A stretch of 64,000 nucleotides of DNA from Isoetes taiwanensis (GCA_021234155.1 JAJEKV010000064.1:4402001-4466000), one strand, 5' to 3'; shown: positions 45,830-58,491, counted from the first letter of the stretch. The notes: generated by a model not told the origin, from the letters alone. Program-made: numbers and translations.

Positions 45830-46870
45830 CTTGTATTGGGGGTTCTCTACTGCAAGATGGACATATATGTGCTTATGAATCTAAAAAGCTCAATCCAGCT
45901 GAACAGAACCATCCAACACATGATTTGGAGATGCTTGCAATTGTGCATGCTTTGAAATTATGGAGGCATTACCTTTTGGATAAGAAATTTCTTCTTAAGA
46001 TAGATCATCACAGTCTTAAGTACTTTGCGAAGCAGCTTGAGCTAAATAATCACCAAGTGATGGATGCAATTACTGCAAGAGTATGATTTTATCATAATGT
46101 GTCAGCATGGCAATGATAACGTAATTGCGGATGCGTTGTCCTGACGATCATATTGTGCCACAATTTGTGTTGCTATTAATCAGTGGGATAGCGATTTAAG
46201 TCAGTTGATCCAAGAAGATCCTCAGTATTGACCTATAATAGAAGCGCTAGAGCATGGTGTAAGTAACGATCCTTATAAGTTCAAAGGGTCTTATAAGTTG
46301 TTTTATTACAATTTATTGTGCATACCCGATAATGCAGAGCTCAAGCAACAAATTCTGAAATAAGCTCATGGCGGTCCCATTTCAGGCTATCTTGGAATTT
46401 AGAGAACTCTCCACAAGGTCTGCAAGGCCTGGCATGAGAAAGGAAGTCCTAAATTATGTGGCCAGTTGTTTACCATGTCAGAAAGTGAGAGCTTCTCACC
46501 AGAAGATTGCGAGTGGATTGGATATTCGCGATGCAAATTGGGAAAGTACATGTATGGATTTTATTATAGGCTTGCCCAAGACTTGAGAGGATATGATTCC
46601 ATTTAGGTAGAAATGAATCGTCTCATTAAGGAAGCTCATTTCATGCCAACAAAAAATTCTTCTTTTAATAAGATAAAGATCCCTAGTCTGAATGGCCTCC
46701 ATGGTTGTAAAAAAACCTATCCTATCTTATATCTTGCAAAAAAAGTATTAGAAAATTAGAGTTTGAGTCCAAAATACATTGCATAAAGAATACTTGTACA
46801 TGTCAGCATGGTGTGAACAACTCAATTTATTGAAAAAAATACTAAAAAGGAGGCTTGGGCTGTTTTAGAC
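45830..46870 (+). pseudogene. Ty3 RNase H-integrase fragment (+)
   Basis: RNase H-like sequence runs from 45,835 (GGSLLQDGHICAYESKKLN, PTHDLEMLAIVHALKLWRHY, LKIDHHSLKYF). The integrase finger and core follow near 46,370-46,580 (VASCLPCQKVRA, WESTCMDFIIGLPKT) after stops and frameshifts. 46,630-46,830 matches 28,690-28,520 inverted. It belongs to the same element family as 28.5-32.4 kb. Confidence 0.75.
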
Positions 46871-49865
46871 TTAGATTTAGTTTCTCATTAGAAAAGCATG
46901 TAGGAGACAAGCTATTAGCTAAAAGAATATTCAAAATAGGCATTCATATATATTAAAATGATACATAGACATCAGGCTAGCCATTAAATTGAAAGACTAT
47001 ATTAAAACCATGATTAAATAGATATAGGAAAATTGGCGAATATTTGTCAAATGGCAAGAGCAAATTTGGCAAAAATCCAGTAAATCGCAAGAGATTATAT
47101 AAATTACAAGGTGAATCTTAATCGAAGGCTAGCATTCACAATAAATACTTAAATGTTTATCATTGTACATAAACACATGCATTTTGAAATGCTAAGCACT
47201 AATGAGTATCCATTGAGAATTTCACTACTTTAACATAGTTGTTCTTCCTAGCACATGCATCATGGGCATGCCTGCAGGTCGGATATGACGATCACATGCA
47301 TGGGCTTCACGAATTCGAACATTGAATTTCACTTTGTCTGTCATGTTTAAATTATCATATCAAAGTGGGATAGAATTTTATATATACATTGTTCAAAGCA
47401 TTTGAAACATGTGATTTGAAATTGATTTTAAACCCAATGTTTTATAACAGACACTATTTAACCAGAGAGAAAATATTGGCTAATAATCTTGACCATACAA
47501 CAAAACTATGATACTACAAAAATGAGAAGATGCCCTAAACTTCTTGAAGAGCTTAAAGGGAGGTTCTATGCACATGATCCAGTGGCCCATTTGGTTATTC
47601 GAGTTTATCAAAATGTTAACAAGTGAAAGTAATCTTCAGTTTCCTTGTGCATTTCCTTTGCAGTATAGTTTGAGTAGTCATTGGATGCCGAAATAGGAAA
47701 TGCCTTATGTAAGGCATGCAACGACTTGTATGATACTTTTTGCTACTGGAGGTATTTTTCTACCCCACCTGAGGTAAAGATATGGCATAGAATCATTAGC
47801 CAATAATTTCCTAACAAGGAAATGTATAAGGGAGAAATCTTTATGGTAATTTTCTTTACTTTTCTCCATAATGGAGTGTAATTTCCGTTGTCAACCTTAA
47901 ACATGACAATGATAAATCACATGTTATAACGCATAAGTACACGTGCCAAAATATGATAGGGAGACTGAACAACCTATGTATTGAATTTAAATGAAGTGAA
48001 TGACAACGCCTGGGAGCTATCAATTGTGCACTTTGTTGTGTTATGTCATATTCATATTTCTGAAACATCTTTATTGCAATGGAGATGCTCCTTCAGTTCA
48101 GCTTTTTGTATGCTTTGTTTTTAGCAGCCACTCTCATCTCTATTAAGCAGAAACAAAATGTCTGAAGATAAATCTCAAGTTCTATTACCCATTCGATAGT
48201 ATCAAAAGATAAGGAAAAATCTATTTTCAGTACTTCATCCACCTATTTCTAAAATGCATTGGTGGTTACGCTTCCCTACCTATTCAATCCATTCTAAGAT
48301 GGTCGGTATAAAGATGGTCGGTATAGGTCTGCCATTTTTTATAATCCCACTTGTGACTACATGAAAAATAAAGTTGAAAATGATTCAAGGGATAGAAAAT
48401 GACCTTTAGAACATAAAGTATGTGGCACTTAAATGTTGCAAAAAAGCCGGAGCATAGCAGATGCTTATGCAAAAACATTATAGCTAAAAAGCAGAAGATG
48501 CATTTTCAGAAATTTAAATATTTGAAAAATAGAATACTTATTACAATTAGAGTTCTGCAATCATTCTTAGGCTCGGGGTTAAATTGGTTTTGGGTGAAAA
48601 ATATGATAGCCATTGGATTGGCTTTTTTTTACTTCAATGGTTCTATGTGCTGCTGAAGATCATGTTTCTAATTGTGGCATCTCTAGCCTGCTTAAAAAAG
48701 CCTACAGATCTAGAAACAGGATTATTTGCCTGAATTGACCGATTTTGCAAGCAAGCATGGCCGATTGGGTGAGACAGGTTGGTTTCCTGCATGGGATGGG
48801 CATATATCTTCCATATATCTTGCAGGGCAGCGATGAATAGCCAGAGTAGAAGTGAATGTCCATTCAAAAGTGAATGTCAATCCGAAGCTTCTATTTGATC
48901 TGAGCAGGCTGGATCAGGGAAGAGAGTGGATCGAACAAAATAGAACTGCCAGACCCTTCAAAAGAGAGCAGGACGGGCTAGATCAGGGAAGAGAGCAAGG
49001 CAGGGAAGAGAGTTGTCAGTTTTTCATTTGGCGTCCTTCCTTCGAATCCGAAGCTTTGAATGTGAAGCTTTTGCACCATGAATCTGAAGCTTTAAAGCCT
49101 GTATTCTATTTTGGATTGTGCAGCATGAAAACCATGAGCGGATCGAATAGAACTGGGTTTGCAGTTAACCGGTTCTTTCTTCTCCTTGTAGCAGATTCAA
49201 AGCCTGTATTCTAAAGCAGGGCAACCAGAATAAATCCGATGAAAGTTTATTTCGGCGCCAAGGTTGGCTCCACCGTGCTTAGATGCCATGGCTTTCTTGC
49301 TTCAATGCCATAGCCGGATCAAGGGAGGACTTCGCCGCACCGCCACTCTCTCCATCAGACTGCCACGTTGGTGAGAGGCCATGCCACCTCTACGGCATCT
49401 AGACTCCTATAGACTCCTATAGGGAAGCAAGCCAAAACCAACGGCGCACATCTTTTTCAATTTTTTTTTAAAAACCCATTAGAGCCCAAAAAAGGCACAG
49501 AATGATTTGCATCTTTTCTTGCCTCCATGCATGGCTCAACTTTAATCGCCGCAAACGCAATTGGAAACATTTTGGAAAATTAACAATATCATGGTTGGGT
49601 CGTGATTTCTTCCGGTGGTGTATTTCCCTGATGCCATGTGGCACGGCCAATATCCAGGAATGCTAATCGGGTATGAAGATTCCGGATTACCTGTTGATCC
49701 GGTTACAGAAACAGGAATTTGTGTTGCTGCTTGTTCCGTCCGACCGTGTACAGCAGCTGAAGAACGGATATGAAAGGGAAACAGAGATCAAAACCAAATA
49801 GGGATTAAAATCATAGCACCATAGCCATCAGCCGTGAGCTCAAAATCACTCCCCAACCATGATAT
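46871..49865. other. No supported gene
   Basis: AT-rich sequence with short open frames only. A 120-codon frame at 48,852-49,214 is built on short internal repeats (gggaagagag; gaagctt words) and is not convincing. Confidence 0.4.
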
Positions 49866-49969
49866 TGTAAGGGTAAGAAAACCGGTCAGTGATTCACCGG
49901 CTTGCAGCTCCCGGCTAACGCCGGTCGCTGCCAATCCGGGAATCACTTCCCAGTTGTCTTACCCTTATA
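49866..49969. repeat. Small foldback (MITE-like) element
   Basis: Arms of about 35 bp, starting gtaagggtaagaaaacc (49,867) and ending gttgtcttacccttat (49,968), are imperfect reverse complements, including the inner agtgattc/gaatcact. It is about 104 bp long. A target duplication is not clear. Confidence 0.55.
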
Positions 49970-50469
49970 CAATCCTAGAAGACATTGAATCTCTATTTTA
50001 ACGAAAGGGAGAAATTGCAGACAATTCAGCATTCTAATACACAATCGGTTCATAAGGGCGTTTTGTTCCGTGAAATACAAACTCCAAAAGCAGATGCAAG
50101 AACACAATCAGATCCAAGTGTGGTTCGCTTCTTAATCACATACTACAAAAGAATACCAAACCTTCGCCCTTTACACATTCACCTACACATAACCAAGTGG
50201 ACCAGAACTCATGTCCCCAACTAGAAACCTCATAGCTATAATATTTTCTGTGATATATAAGTCATGTTCAAATGAAAACCTCCTTCCCGTGAAAAAGATT
50301 GAGAAAATAGAAGATTTATTTCATGTATAATCACATGGTATACGTGCCTCCTATAGTAACAAAAAAAAAGGAAACTAGTCAAGAACACGTAGTAATAATA
50401 CAACCAATTAAAAGGCCATCATTTTGTAATCCATAATTTGTATTGTCACCTATCCTAGGTCTAAAAGGG

Positions 50470-50519
50470 CCACCCATCCCATCCCATCCCATCCCATCCC
50501 ATCCCATCCCATCCCATCC
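50470..50519. repeat. (CCCAT)n microsatellite
   Basis: About nine perfect units of cccat, just outside the MULE. Confidence 0.95.
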
Positions 50520-50656
50520 ACATTTAGATTTTATAAAGAGCAAAAAGAACAATGTTGGAGAAGATTAAATTGTGCCACAAAATTGAGTCTCTTGCTTCCA
50601 AACGTAAATTTAGACTTTTAAAACGTGCACAATAATCATGTCTAGAGTTAGTCACG

Positions 50657-50665
50657 TCTCTAGTT
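50657..50665. repeat. Left 9-bp target-site duplication of the MULE (tctctagtt)
   Basis: Identical to 58,492-58,500. Nine bases is the standard duplication length for Mutator-like transposons. Confidence 0.95.
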
Positions 50666-51170
50666 GGCTCAAGATATATTTACCCTGGATTCGGGGATCC
50701 CGGAGCTCCCGTCCTCCGGAATCCCCAGGCGTTCTCGACGGGATCCGTTCGGGGACCCCCGTTTTCCCGTACTGACACATGCACGTACCTGTCAGGCCGA
50801 TCCGGGCCGTCCGAAACCCCGTCGAATCTCCGCCGTCCGCAGAGATCCCCTCCTCCGGGATCACGCTCGGTGATCCCCTCCTCCGGGATCACCGGGGCAC
50901 AGGCCGATATCCGTCCGATATCGGTAGGTGGTGATACCCTCCTCCGGGATCACGAGGGCCTGGTCGATATCCTCTCCCGATATCGGCCGTGGTGATACCC
51001 TCCTCCGGGATCACGCTCGGTGATCCCCTCCTCCGGGATCACGAGGGCCCGGTCGATATCCTCTATCGGCCCTGGTGATCCCCTCCTCCGGGATCACGAG
51101 GGCCTGGTCGATATCCTCTCCCGATATCGGCCGTGGTGATCCCCTCCTCCGGGATCACATCCATGACAGG
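50666..51170 (+). repeat. Left terminal inverted repeat of the MULE
   Basis: About 505 bp matching the right end inverted. The inner 330 bp holds seven copies of a palindrome with arms GTGATCCC and GGGATCAC around a 7-nt core (ctcctcc), alternating with cgatatc and gatatcggccg words. Confidence 0.93.
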
Positions 51171-51619
51171 CCCGCGTGCACGGGCTGTTAGCGGCGGCGG
51201 TTATCGGCCGAGCGATTCCGACCTCCGGGATCAAGACGTTGATTGCACCCGTGATTGGGAGGCGGTATATGAAAGCGTATGGGCGTTGGAGATTGAAGCG
51301 TGGACCCACCCAGCGGTCGAGGTTTGAACTTGCCGGCCCATACGCGGATGGCCACTTTCGAATGAGGACACGTGGAGGTTACGAGACCATCCTCGGGATC
51401 ACTCCCGATGCGTTGTTTCTCGGTTTTCTCTGCCGCATGTCAAGTAGCCCCGGTAGAGGAGCCGGAATGCCGCTTGGCATGGACGACCTAGAGGAGAAGA
51501 GAGAAGAGGTAATCGATTACTAAGTCATTTCAATGAAGAGACATGCATTCCCATTTATATTTTGAGTTTTTTTTTCTGACTAAGGGCTGAAATACAGCCC
51601 GAATCACCTCCAAATGGGT

Positions 51620-54286
51620 TGTTTGATCATGGCAATCTCCATTGGTATCCCGAAGAGCATCGGTACCTACTATTCAAGGGGGGTATGGATCTTTCTTTGT
51701 GGACCTGCTATATCCACACCAACCGGGTTCAAGATTTTATTCTTGAGGAGCGAAGAATTCCCAAGCACCTTGCAACTTCTATCTCCTGAACTCTCAGAGG
51801 GTGAGAGAGTGTTAAAAGACCCTACAAAGATTCCTACTTGACCTTGAAGAGGTATATTGTTAGATTCATGTGTTTTTAATTGGAAATCATCATTGAGTGA
51901 ACCAAGAAGTTATTGTGTTTGCTTGAAGTTATTTTGATTCATTTGAAGTGGTTCTTTTAGAATTACACTTAGGTCTACATTAACTTGTATTTGCATAATA
52001 CAGATATTGGTGTTCATATGGACCTCAAGACATGACAAAGCAAACACTCATGTGGTTGAGGATGGACCACGCCCACTTAGGGTAGACGCAGGAAAAGGGT
52101 TGAGAGGGAGAGGGTGTGCGTGGGGGGCTGCGGTGCCATTTCACAATCGAGGCAACTCTATCTCCTTCCGAATTTTCACATATCACTTATTATGGGTTTG
52201 ATCACAAGAATATCCAAGGTTTGCCTTGCCATGGTAAGTCCATTGACCCCAAGCAAGGGATTAAGTTCAAGTTAGCACCCCGGATCTCACAAGAATTGAA
52301 GGATTGGGTCCGAGAAAAGCTTGTGCAATGGCACACTCCACGTAGTGTCATGAATATGCATGAAGAGAGATGGAGATTGAAGCGTGATGTGCATGGAACC
52401 GAAAGCATGTGTAGGGACGATGTGCTCAAAATTGGGACGATACAATGTTGAGAAGGGAGTTGTTCAGAACACATGGAAGCTGCATGATGATCTTCCAACT
52501 AGCATCTATATGTGGGTTCAACAACACCAAGATTCGGTGTTCATGTATGAGCAAGGAGACTTGTTTCAGTTAGGAGTTATGACTCCAATCCAAAGGGAAT
52601 CCATGTTGAGATTTGGTAAGAAGTGGAGCCATTTGCATGGACTCTACCTTCAAAACAAATGACAAGAGGTATGATTTTTCTTGAACCTTCATTTTGTACA
52701 TTGATTTATTGGGTATGTATGTTTGTGCGGGTTCTATCTTTTCACACTCATCGCCTTTGATGAGTATTCCAATGGTTTGCCATTGGCTTACGCGTTCTAA
52801 CCAATTCTCAAGAGAGTGGAGCTATAACAAAGTGGATGCAAGCACTAAAGGAATCCTTATGCCAAGATGATCCCTGAATGGCAACCTTCTTGCATCATTA
52901 CGGATGATGCCCATGCTGAGATAAAGGCTGTAAAGAATGTAAGTTGTTGAAACTTAATCCTTGGTTGTGATTCCATATGTACTAACCTTGGTTATTTTTA
53001 TAGGTTTTCCCTAATGTACCCGTGCAAATATGCATTTGGCACGTGAGGAGGGCATGGATTAAATGGTTGCGTAAGAATGTGAAGAACAAGGTGCATCGAA
53101 ACGAGTTGTTCAAGGAGCTTGGTTACATTATGTACAGGACAGAAGGCCCTCTTGGAGACAATGAGTATGGGGAAGAGTACAGGGAAGTTGTGAGGAAAGA
53201 GGCCACCAGGAAATTGGAAGAGTTAGTGAGGAAGTATCCTCAATACCCTAAGCTGGCAGCCTACATGAGTAAGGAGTGGACTAAAAACATTTGTCAATGG
53301 GTGTTGGCTACAAGGATGTACCCTCACTCTAACCAAGAGACAAATGCTGCCATAGAGGCATGGCATTGTGCCTTGAAGAGGCGCCTGGGCATTTCTAAAC
53401 GTGCACTTCGAGGAAGGAGGATTGATTGGCTGCTCTACATCCTAACCAATAACGTGGAGACACACATGACATACATCAGGTATAGTTCCTACACATCTAA
53501 TCCTTCTCTCTAGCCTTTGTGTTTATATGATTCCTTTGTGTTGTAGGTCCATGAAGGAAGCAGGCTTTGTAGTAAACACATCCCAGGAGTAGATAATAGA
53601 GTGCGTCATACGAGGTGCAAGGAAGATTGCTGATGAACAAGTCACATTCACCAACTTCGAGGAAGGTGAGGCGTATGCAAAGTTTAACGTACTCTAGGGC
53701 TAGGTCCTTACTTTGTGAGCAGGGCACACAAGAATTGGGCATCTTTGGGCCCTTTGGGGAGCCAAGGGCAACTTGTGTAAACACCAGGTTAAGGTTATGC
53801 AATTGCTGGGCAACTACAGAGATCAGGATCTTTTACATGTGCTTGGGTCCCAATATGGGACAATTGCTGGGGGCATGGACCAGTTGAGGCCATGTGAAGA
53901 GATAGTTCCTTGGGAGGGAAACCCATGTGAAGATGTGGCCGACATTGTATGCTTGGGAGAGGAGTCTCTCCCAAATGGAGAGAAGGTTTAACTTGGATAA
54001 GACTCGTGCATCCTTACAGGAAGTAATTGCTAGAGTGGTGTCAAGGGCTCAAAAAGATCCTGGCATGCTTGTTGCTACTGATTCTCTTATGAGACAACTC
54101 GACACTAGGCTAGAGAGAATGAATGATGTTGGGGGCACCAACATGATAGCCATAACAACTCTCCCCACCTTGGCAATTGAAGAGAAGTGTGGAAATAGTT
54201 TGGCCAGGCTCAAGCCTTTGATAGAGCTTGGGAACAGGAAGGACAAGGAAATCAAGAAGAGCTGGAAGCAAGTTGAGATATTGTAG
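51620..54286 (+). pseudogene. MULE transposase, interrupted
   Basis: Coding-like blocks on + in order: an N-terminal block near 51,700 (RVQDFILEERRIPKH); 52,190-52,430 (GLPCHGKSIDPKQGIKFKLA, RSVMNMHEE); 52,440-52,660 (YNVEKGVVQNTWKLHDDLPT, LFQLGVMTPIQRESM); the DDE core near 52,735-53,010 (DEYSNGLPLAYAF, PEWQPSCIITDDAHAEI); and 53,022-53,480 (VQICIWHVRRAWIKWL, the conserved C-x2-H region). A SWIM zinc-finger trace follows near 53,760 (GNLCKHQVKVMQLL). Introns are apparent near 52,940-53,004 and 53,480-53,547. In-frame stops at about 52,798, 52,830, 53,590 and 53,697, plus frame shifts, show this copy cannot make an intact transposase. The predicted catalytic role is cut-and-paste transposition. 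Confidence 0.85.
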
Positions 54287-54424
54287 GTATGCAGTTGAAC
54301 AGAACATGTTAAGTCATTTATGAGTTTACTTTCAATTGTTCTCACTACATACGATAACTTAAGGGGCAACGCAACTCACTTAAGAAATGAAACCATTGAG
54401 GTTAACTTGGGACATTTAAGAACC

Positions 54425-54920
54425 GGACGTGTGATCCCGGAGGTGGGGATCACACGGCATCTACAGAAGAATATGCCTTAATATCGAAAATAGTAACCAT
54501 ACCATTGAAATTAAATAATGCTTTTTTCGCGGACGTGTGATCCCGGAGGAGGGGGTCCCCATTAATTATGTTGTGATCCCGGAGGAGGGGATCATCCGGC
54601 ATCTACAACGAATATGCCTTAATATCGAAAATAATATCCATACCATTGAAATTAAATAATGCTTTTTTCGCGGACGTGTGATCCCGGAGGAGGGGATTCC
54701 CATTAATTATGTTGTGATCCCGGAGGAGGGGATCATCCGGCATCTACAACGAATATCCCTTAATATCGAAAGTAATATCCATACCATTGAAATTAAATAA
54801 TGTTTTTTTCGCAGACGTGTGATCCCGGAGGAGGGGATCCACAGCCACGCACGTAGTGATCCCGGAGGAGGGGATCCCCAATAATATTGTTGTGATCCCG
54901 AAGGCGGGGATCACAACATA
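54425..54920. repeat. Internal palindrome array of the MULE
   Basis: Eight copies of the gtgatcccgg-aggagggg-atcac type motif, set in about 3.5 tandem units of roughly 142 bp (starts near 54,424, 54,531, 54,673 and 54,815). The units also share aatatcgaaa and catctacaacgaatat. It sits between the 3' ends of the convergent transposase and protease genes. Confidence 0.9.
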
Positions 54921-55345
54921 ATTATCAAGGAACATTAACACATTGACCAATATTTCACATTGACCAATATTTCACAGAATTGTCTCATATTCCACATTGA
55001 CCAATATTTCACAGATAGTTCATTTCTTATATTCATATGTATTCATATGTGCATACAGTTTACTCAAATTACATTCAAATATACAGATTAGATCCATTGT
55101 TATTTTCAGGGGCCATTTAACAGCAGACGGTAATCGGGACGAGAGAATCGATCAGGGCCTTCGGGCAAATAGAAAGTGGATTTCCTTGGGCTAGAAACAG
55201 GTCACTCAATTTCGCAAAAGCTGTAATGAAAAACCGCTGGGGTATTGTCTATCTCTTCCTTCTGGAACCAATCCCGGGTAATGACAACCTGAAAAAGAAC
55301 AATTCTTAGCAATGACAATCTGAAAAGTGACAATTCTTAAGTCAT

Positions 55346-55890
55346 TCAGAATTGTGATTTACCCGATCTTTGGTCGCAAACATCTCGAATAAATCTATTC
55401 ACATAATTTACCACATATACACCACAATCTTGGCTGTTATGTTTTTGGGGAGCATCCATCAAGATGCAAGGAGCATTGTGAAGTGCTGATTCCTCGTGCT
55501 TCCACCTCCGGAATAGGTCACTCAAGAACACGGAAATGTAATCCGAAGTTCAATCCCTAAAATAAGAACCTAATTACCTATCTTTGAAACCATAAATATG
55601 TGTACACCTGAAATAACTAACCACAAAGTTATGAAGCCTCGAACATCCGCATGCGGGGGATCATAAGAATCAAAGTGCAAAATGCAGGCGGTGGCTTGTT
55701 AAAATTTTCGGCATGCCAATTGATCAACAACTAATATAAACAGGCTCCAATGGCCACCGCAGATTCGATAAAACTAATCACTTGACAATTAAAAATGAAG
55801 GGATCTTTTAACTTCACAAGCGGATGTTACCTTGCATTAACAGAATGTAGTAGTCTTGAACATCTTTGAATTCTCCATTGAGCGGCTTTG
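55346..55890 (-). pseudogene. Ulp1-like (C48) cysteine protease of the MULE
   Basis: On minus, blocks in family order: LNGEFKDVQDYYILLMQG (near 55,860), CILHFDSYDPPH (near 55,670, containing the catalytic-type Asp), and APQKHNSQDCGVYVVNYV (near 55,420) with the oxyanion-hole Gln and nucleophile Cys of C48 peptidases. Blocks are separated by putative introns, and at least one frame change. The catalytic His block, usually between the first two, was not located. Ulp1 enzymes cleave SUMO-like modifiers; what they do for MULEs is not known. Confidence 0.7.
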
Positions 55891-57490
55891 TTAAAGCGGT
55901 GATGGCGGGATCAACTTTGCAAATTGGTCATATGCCCCGCCTAAACCTGCCTTGCTTCCACTTAGAAATAATCCGAATGCAGCAGGGTGAACCATTACAT
56001 GGTGACATCTCTTCTGAATAGGAATCGAATGGACAAGTACCCTAAGGAGAGGATGTGCAAATTGAAACAGAATTCCAATTGTTTGAGCAACAGAAGTGAA
56101 CTGTAGTAGCAAAATTACACTCACAGTAAAGAAGCTCCAATGCAGTCGGCATCCACCTCGCATTGCAAATCTCCGAGGCCACTTGGAATTGTTTGGAATT
56201 TTTGGGCCTCTGCCTCGGTGATGAAGAACTCTGCGATTTGCTGCCCACCTTAAGTAGCGGACTCTCCACAACAATTGGATATGTCAATGTGAAATTAAAG
56301 GTCCATCTCTCCTGTTGCAGACCTCTCTGGTAGGACAGACCAGCAATGTGAAAGGAGGGATCTATGCAATACAAATAATGAAATCTTATCCTGCTGGGTT
56401 TTATACTGGAATCAACCGGCTCCTCTTCGTCATCAGGCTCGGATTCTTCAGAAATAACTAGATTGGGAGCCATGATAGCAGATTCTCGCCGGGCCTTAGT
56501 AAACCGGCTTCAATGGTGCATCCGAACGATGTGGTGTCCTCCTTTTAAGCTGGGGAGATTTCAGATTATCATCTGCAGCGGCAACCTCGGAACTCCAATC
56601 GCGTCAAGCGTCCACTTGGGCCTTTCGGAATCCCATTTAGGGTCGGGCGGCCAAATTTCCGACTTCGGTGACCCCATTGCCATGGCTCAGAGCAATTCGA
56701 GCCCCAATTTCCCTTATTTGCTTCTCACGGGATTCGAGCTCACTGTGCTTTCTTTCTCACGAACACGCAAATTGATGAAGTCGGCCGCCCTTCGGGTAGA
56801 AGCAATCCAATATCTATCTGTTGATCCGCCAATACTGGCTTTGCGGCTCGTCTAGTCCTTTGAAGTTTCTCGGTCAAGTTATGGGCATACTTGAAATCGG
56901 GATCACAAGATCGGGCGCCACACTATCTTCCCATAGTCCCTCTTCTTGGATTCACCCTTCTTTGTTGTTGCGGGAATCCGACCCCTTGGAGCATCGGGGA
57001 GCTTGAAATTCTCATAAATGGTGTGTGCCCGAACCTATGATTTTCTAAATCAACCTTTTCTGCTTTGTAGCTCTTATCGCAGACGTCTACACTGCACCTC
57101 CATCTCAAGGGCAAACCGATCATACCAATGAGTCAGGGGGGCTCTTCCCGTGGGTGCTCCAAGAAATCTTCCCTATCAACATCGCCATCCCCTTGAGCCC
57201 CATGAATATCCTCCTGCCAATGAGCCTCAACATCTGCGGGGGCTCGACAATTGTTATTCCGGATCGGGCTTTTAAGCCCTTTTCCTTCTCTTTGGAAGGG
57301 GATTCCACCCTCGCATCGATTCAAACCCGGCTATATCTCTGAAACAGTCTGGTAACTTAAGAGAATTTGCAGCCTCATCTGCGGGCCCCCAGTTCTCATT
57401 TATGGAGGTATTTAAGCTAATTTCCAGGTTAACAGATTCGTCCATCTGCAAGGACAGGCAAGAATACGTTAAAAAACAAAGCAAAGGTTT
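55891..57490 (-). other. Coding-like remnants of unknown origin inside the MULE
   Basis: Open frames on minus at 56,473-56,042 (acid-rich start EESEPDDEEEPVDSS), 57,123-56,923 and 57,484-57,272 have codon-like sequence but no domain I recognise. They could be the N-terminal part of the protease gene or host gene fragments captured by the MULE. Confidence 0.4.
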
Positions 57491-57949
57491 AAAACAATGC
57501 TTAGGGCGACCGAGGTCTATTCAGTCGATTTTTTACCTTAAACAAGTAAAAGTAACTCTGGCGCCTTCAGATTATCGAGACACCACCGGCCACTCTGCGC
57601 CCCTGAATCGGACCCTCTCCTCTCTAAAATGGCGCAGAGGTCGTGGTTCGTGAGTAATCCAAAAATTGCACCCGGCTAGTAGTGGGAATTCCCTCCTCCT
57701 AATCACTTATCCACGCAAAGACATTATTGGCAACGTGACGGCTGCAATAACTCGGCCGTCCTTTAAATTTGAAAGGCCCGCTTTGATGCTACCACGCGGA
57801 CGGCCAGAATTGCAAGGACGTGATTCCGAAGGCTGATAACCGACGGCCACGATTTGACAGCCCACGCGGCATCGCGGGCATATCCCGCGTGTCCGCCGCT
57901 GGCGGATAACGGGGTCGTGGGGGTGATCCCAGAGGATGGGATCACGCCC

Positions 57950-58491
57950 CCGCCATGGATGTGATCCCGTGAGGAGGGATCACCACTACCGATACGGGGA
58001 GAGGATATCGACTGTGCCCTCGCGGATCCCGAGGAGGGGATCACCAGGCCGAGCGGGGAGAGGATATCGACCGGGCCCTCGTGATCCCGGAGGAGGGGAT
58101 CACCGAGCGTGATCCCGGAGGAGGGGAGGGGATCACCGAGCGTGATCCCGGAGGAGGGGATCACCACGGCCGATATCGGGAGAGGATATCGACCAGGCCC
58201 TCGTGATCCCGGAGGAGGGTATCACCACGGCCGATATCGGGAGAGGATATCGACCAGGCCCTGGTGATCCCGGAGGGATCACCGAGCGTGATCCCAGAGG
58301 AGGGGATCTCTGCGGACGGCGGAGATTCGACGGGGTTTCGGACGGCCCGGATCGACCTGACAGGTACGTGCATGTGTCAGTACGGGAAAACGGGGTCCCC
58401 GAACGGATCCCGTCGAGAACGCCTGGGGATTCCGGAGGACGGGATCTCTAGCTCCGGGATCCCCGAATCCAGGGTAGATATATCTTGAGCC
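57950..58491 (-). repeat. Right terminal inverted repeat of the MULE
   Basis: About 540 bp. Compared with the left repeat, the outer 200 bp is nearly identical; the inner part differs in number and order of the palindromic motif. Counting from about 57,922, just inside this boundary, there are nine copies on this side, several with 1-4 base changes. Confidence 0.93.

Larger units (their letters stand above)
50666..58491. mobile_element. Complete Mutator-like element with Ulp1-like protease (7826 bp)
   Basis: It is bounded by a perfect 9-bp target duplication. The ends are inverted: the left starts ggctcaagatatat and the right ends atatatcttgagcc. The inverted repeats extend about 500 bp on each side, with near-identity in the outer 200 bp. 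Inside are a MULE transposase remnant on + (51,620-54,286), an internal palindrome array (54,425-54,920), a Ulp1-like cysteine protease on - (about 55,346-55,890) and a less clear coding-like zone on - (55,900-57,490). Plant MULEs carrying Ulp1-type peptidases are known (Kaonashi-type). Perfect flanking duplications suggest a fairly young insertion, yet the transposase is broken, so this copy may have been moved in trans or decayed afterwards. Confidence 0.93.

Noticed and set aside
48852-49214. A 120-codon open frame as a possible gene
   Set aside because: The sequence is built from short repeats (gaagctt, gggaagagag), has no domain and no intron signals that extend it.
50840-51160. Regular repeats suggesting a CRISPR array
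   Set aside because: Repeats are palindromic with unequal, repetitive spacers, lie in MULE terminal repeats and occur in a plant genome.
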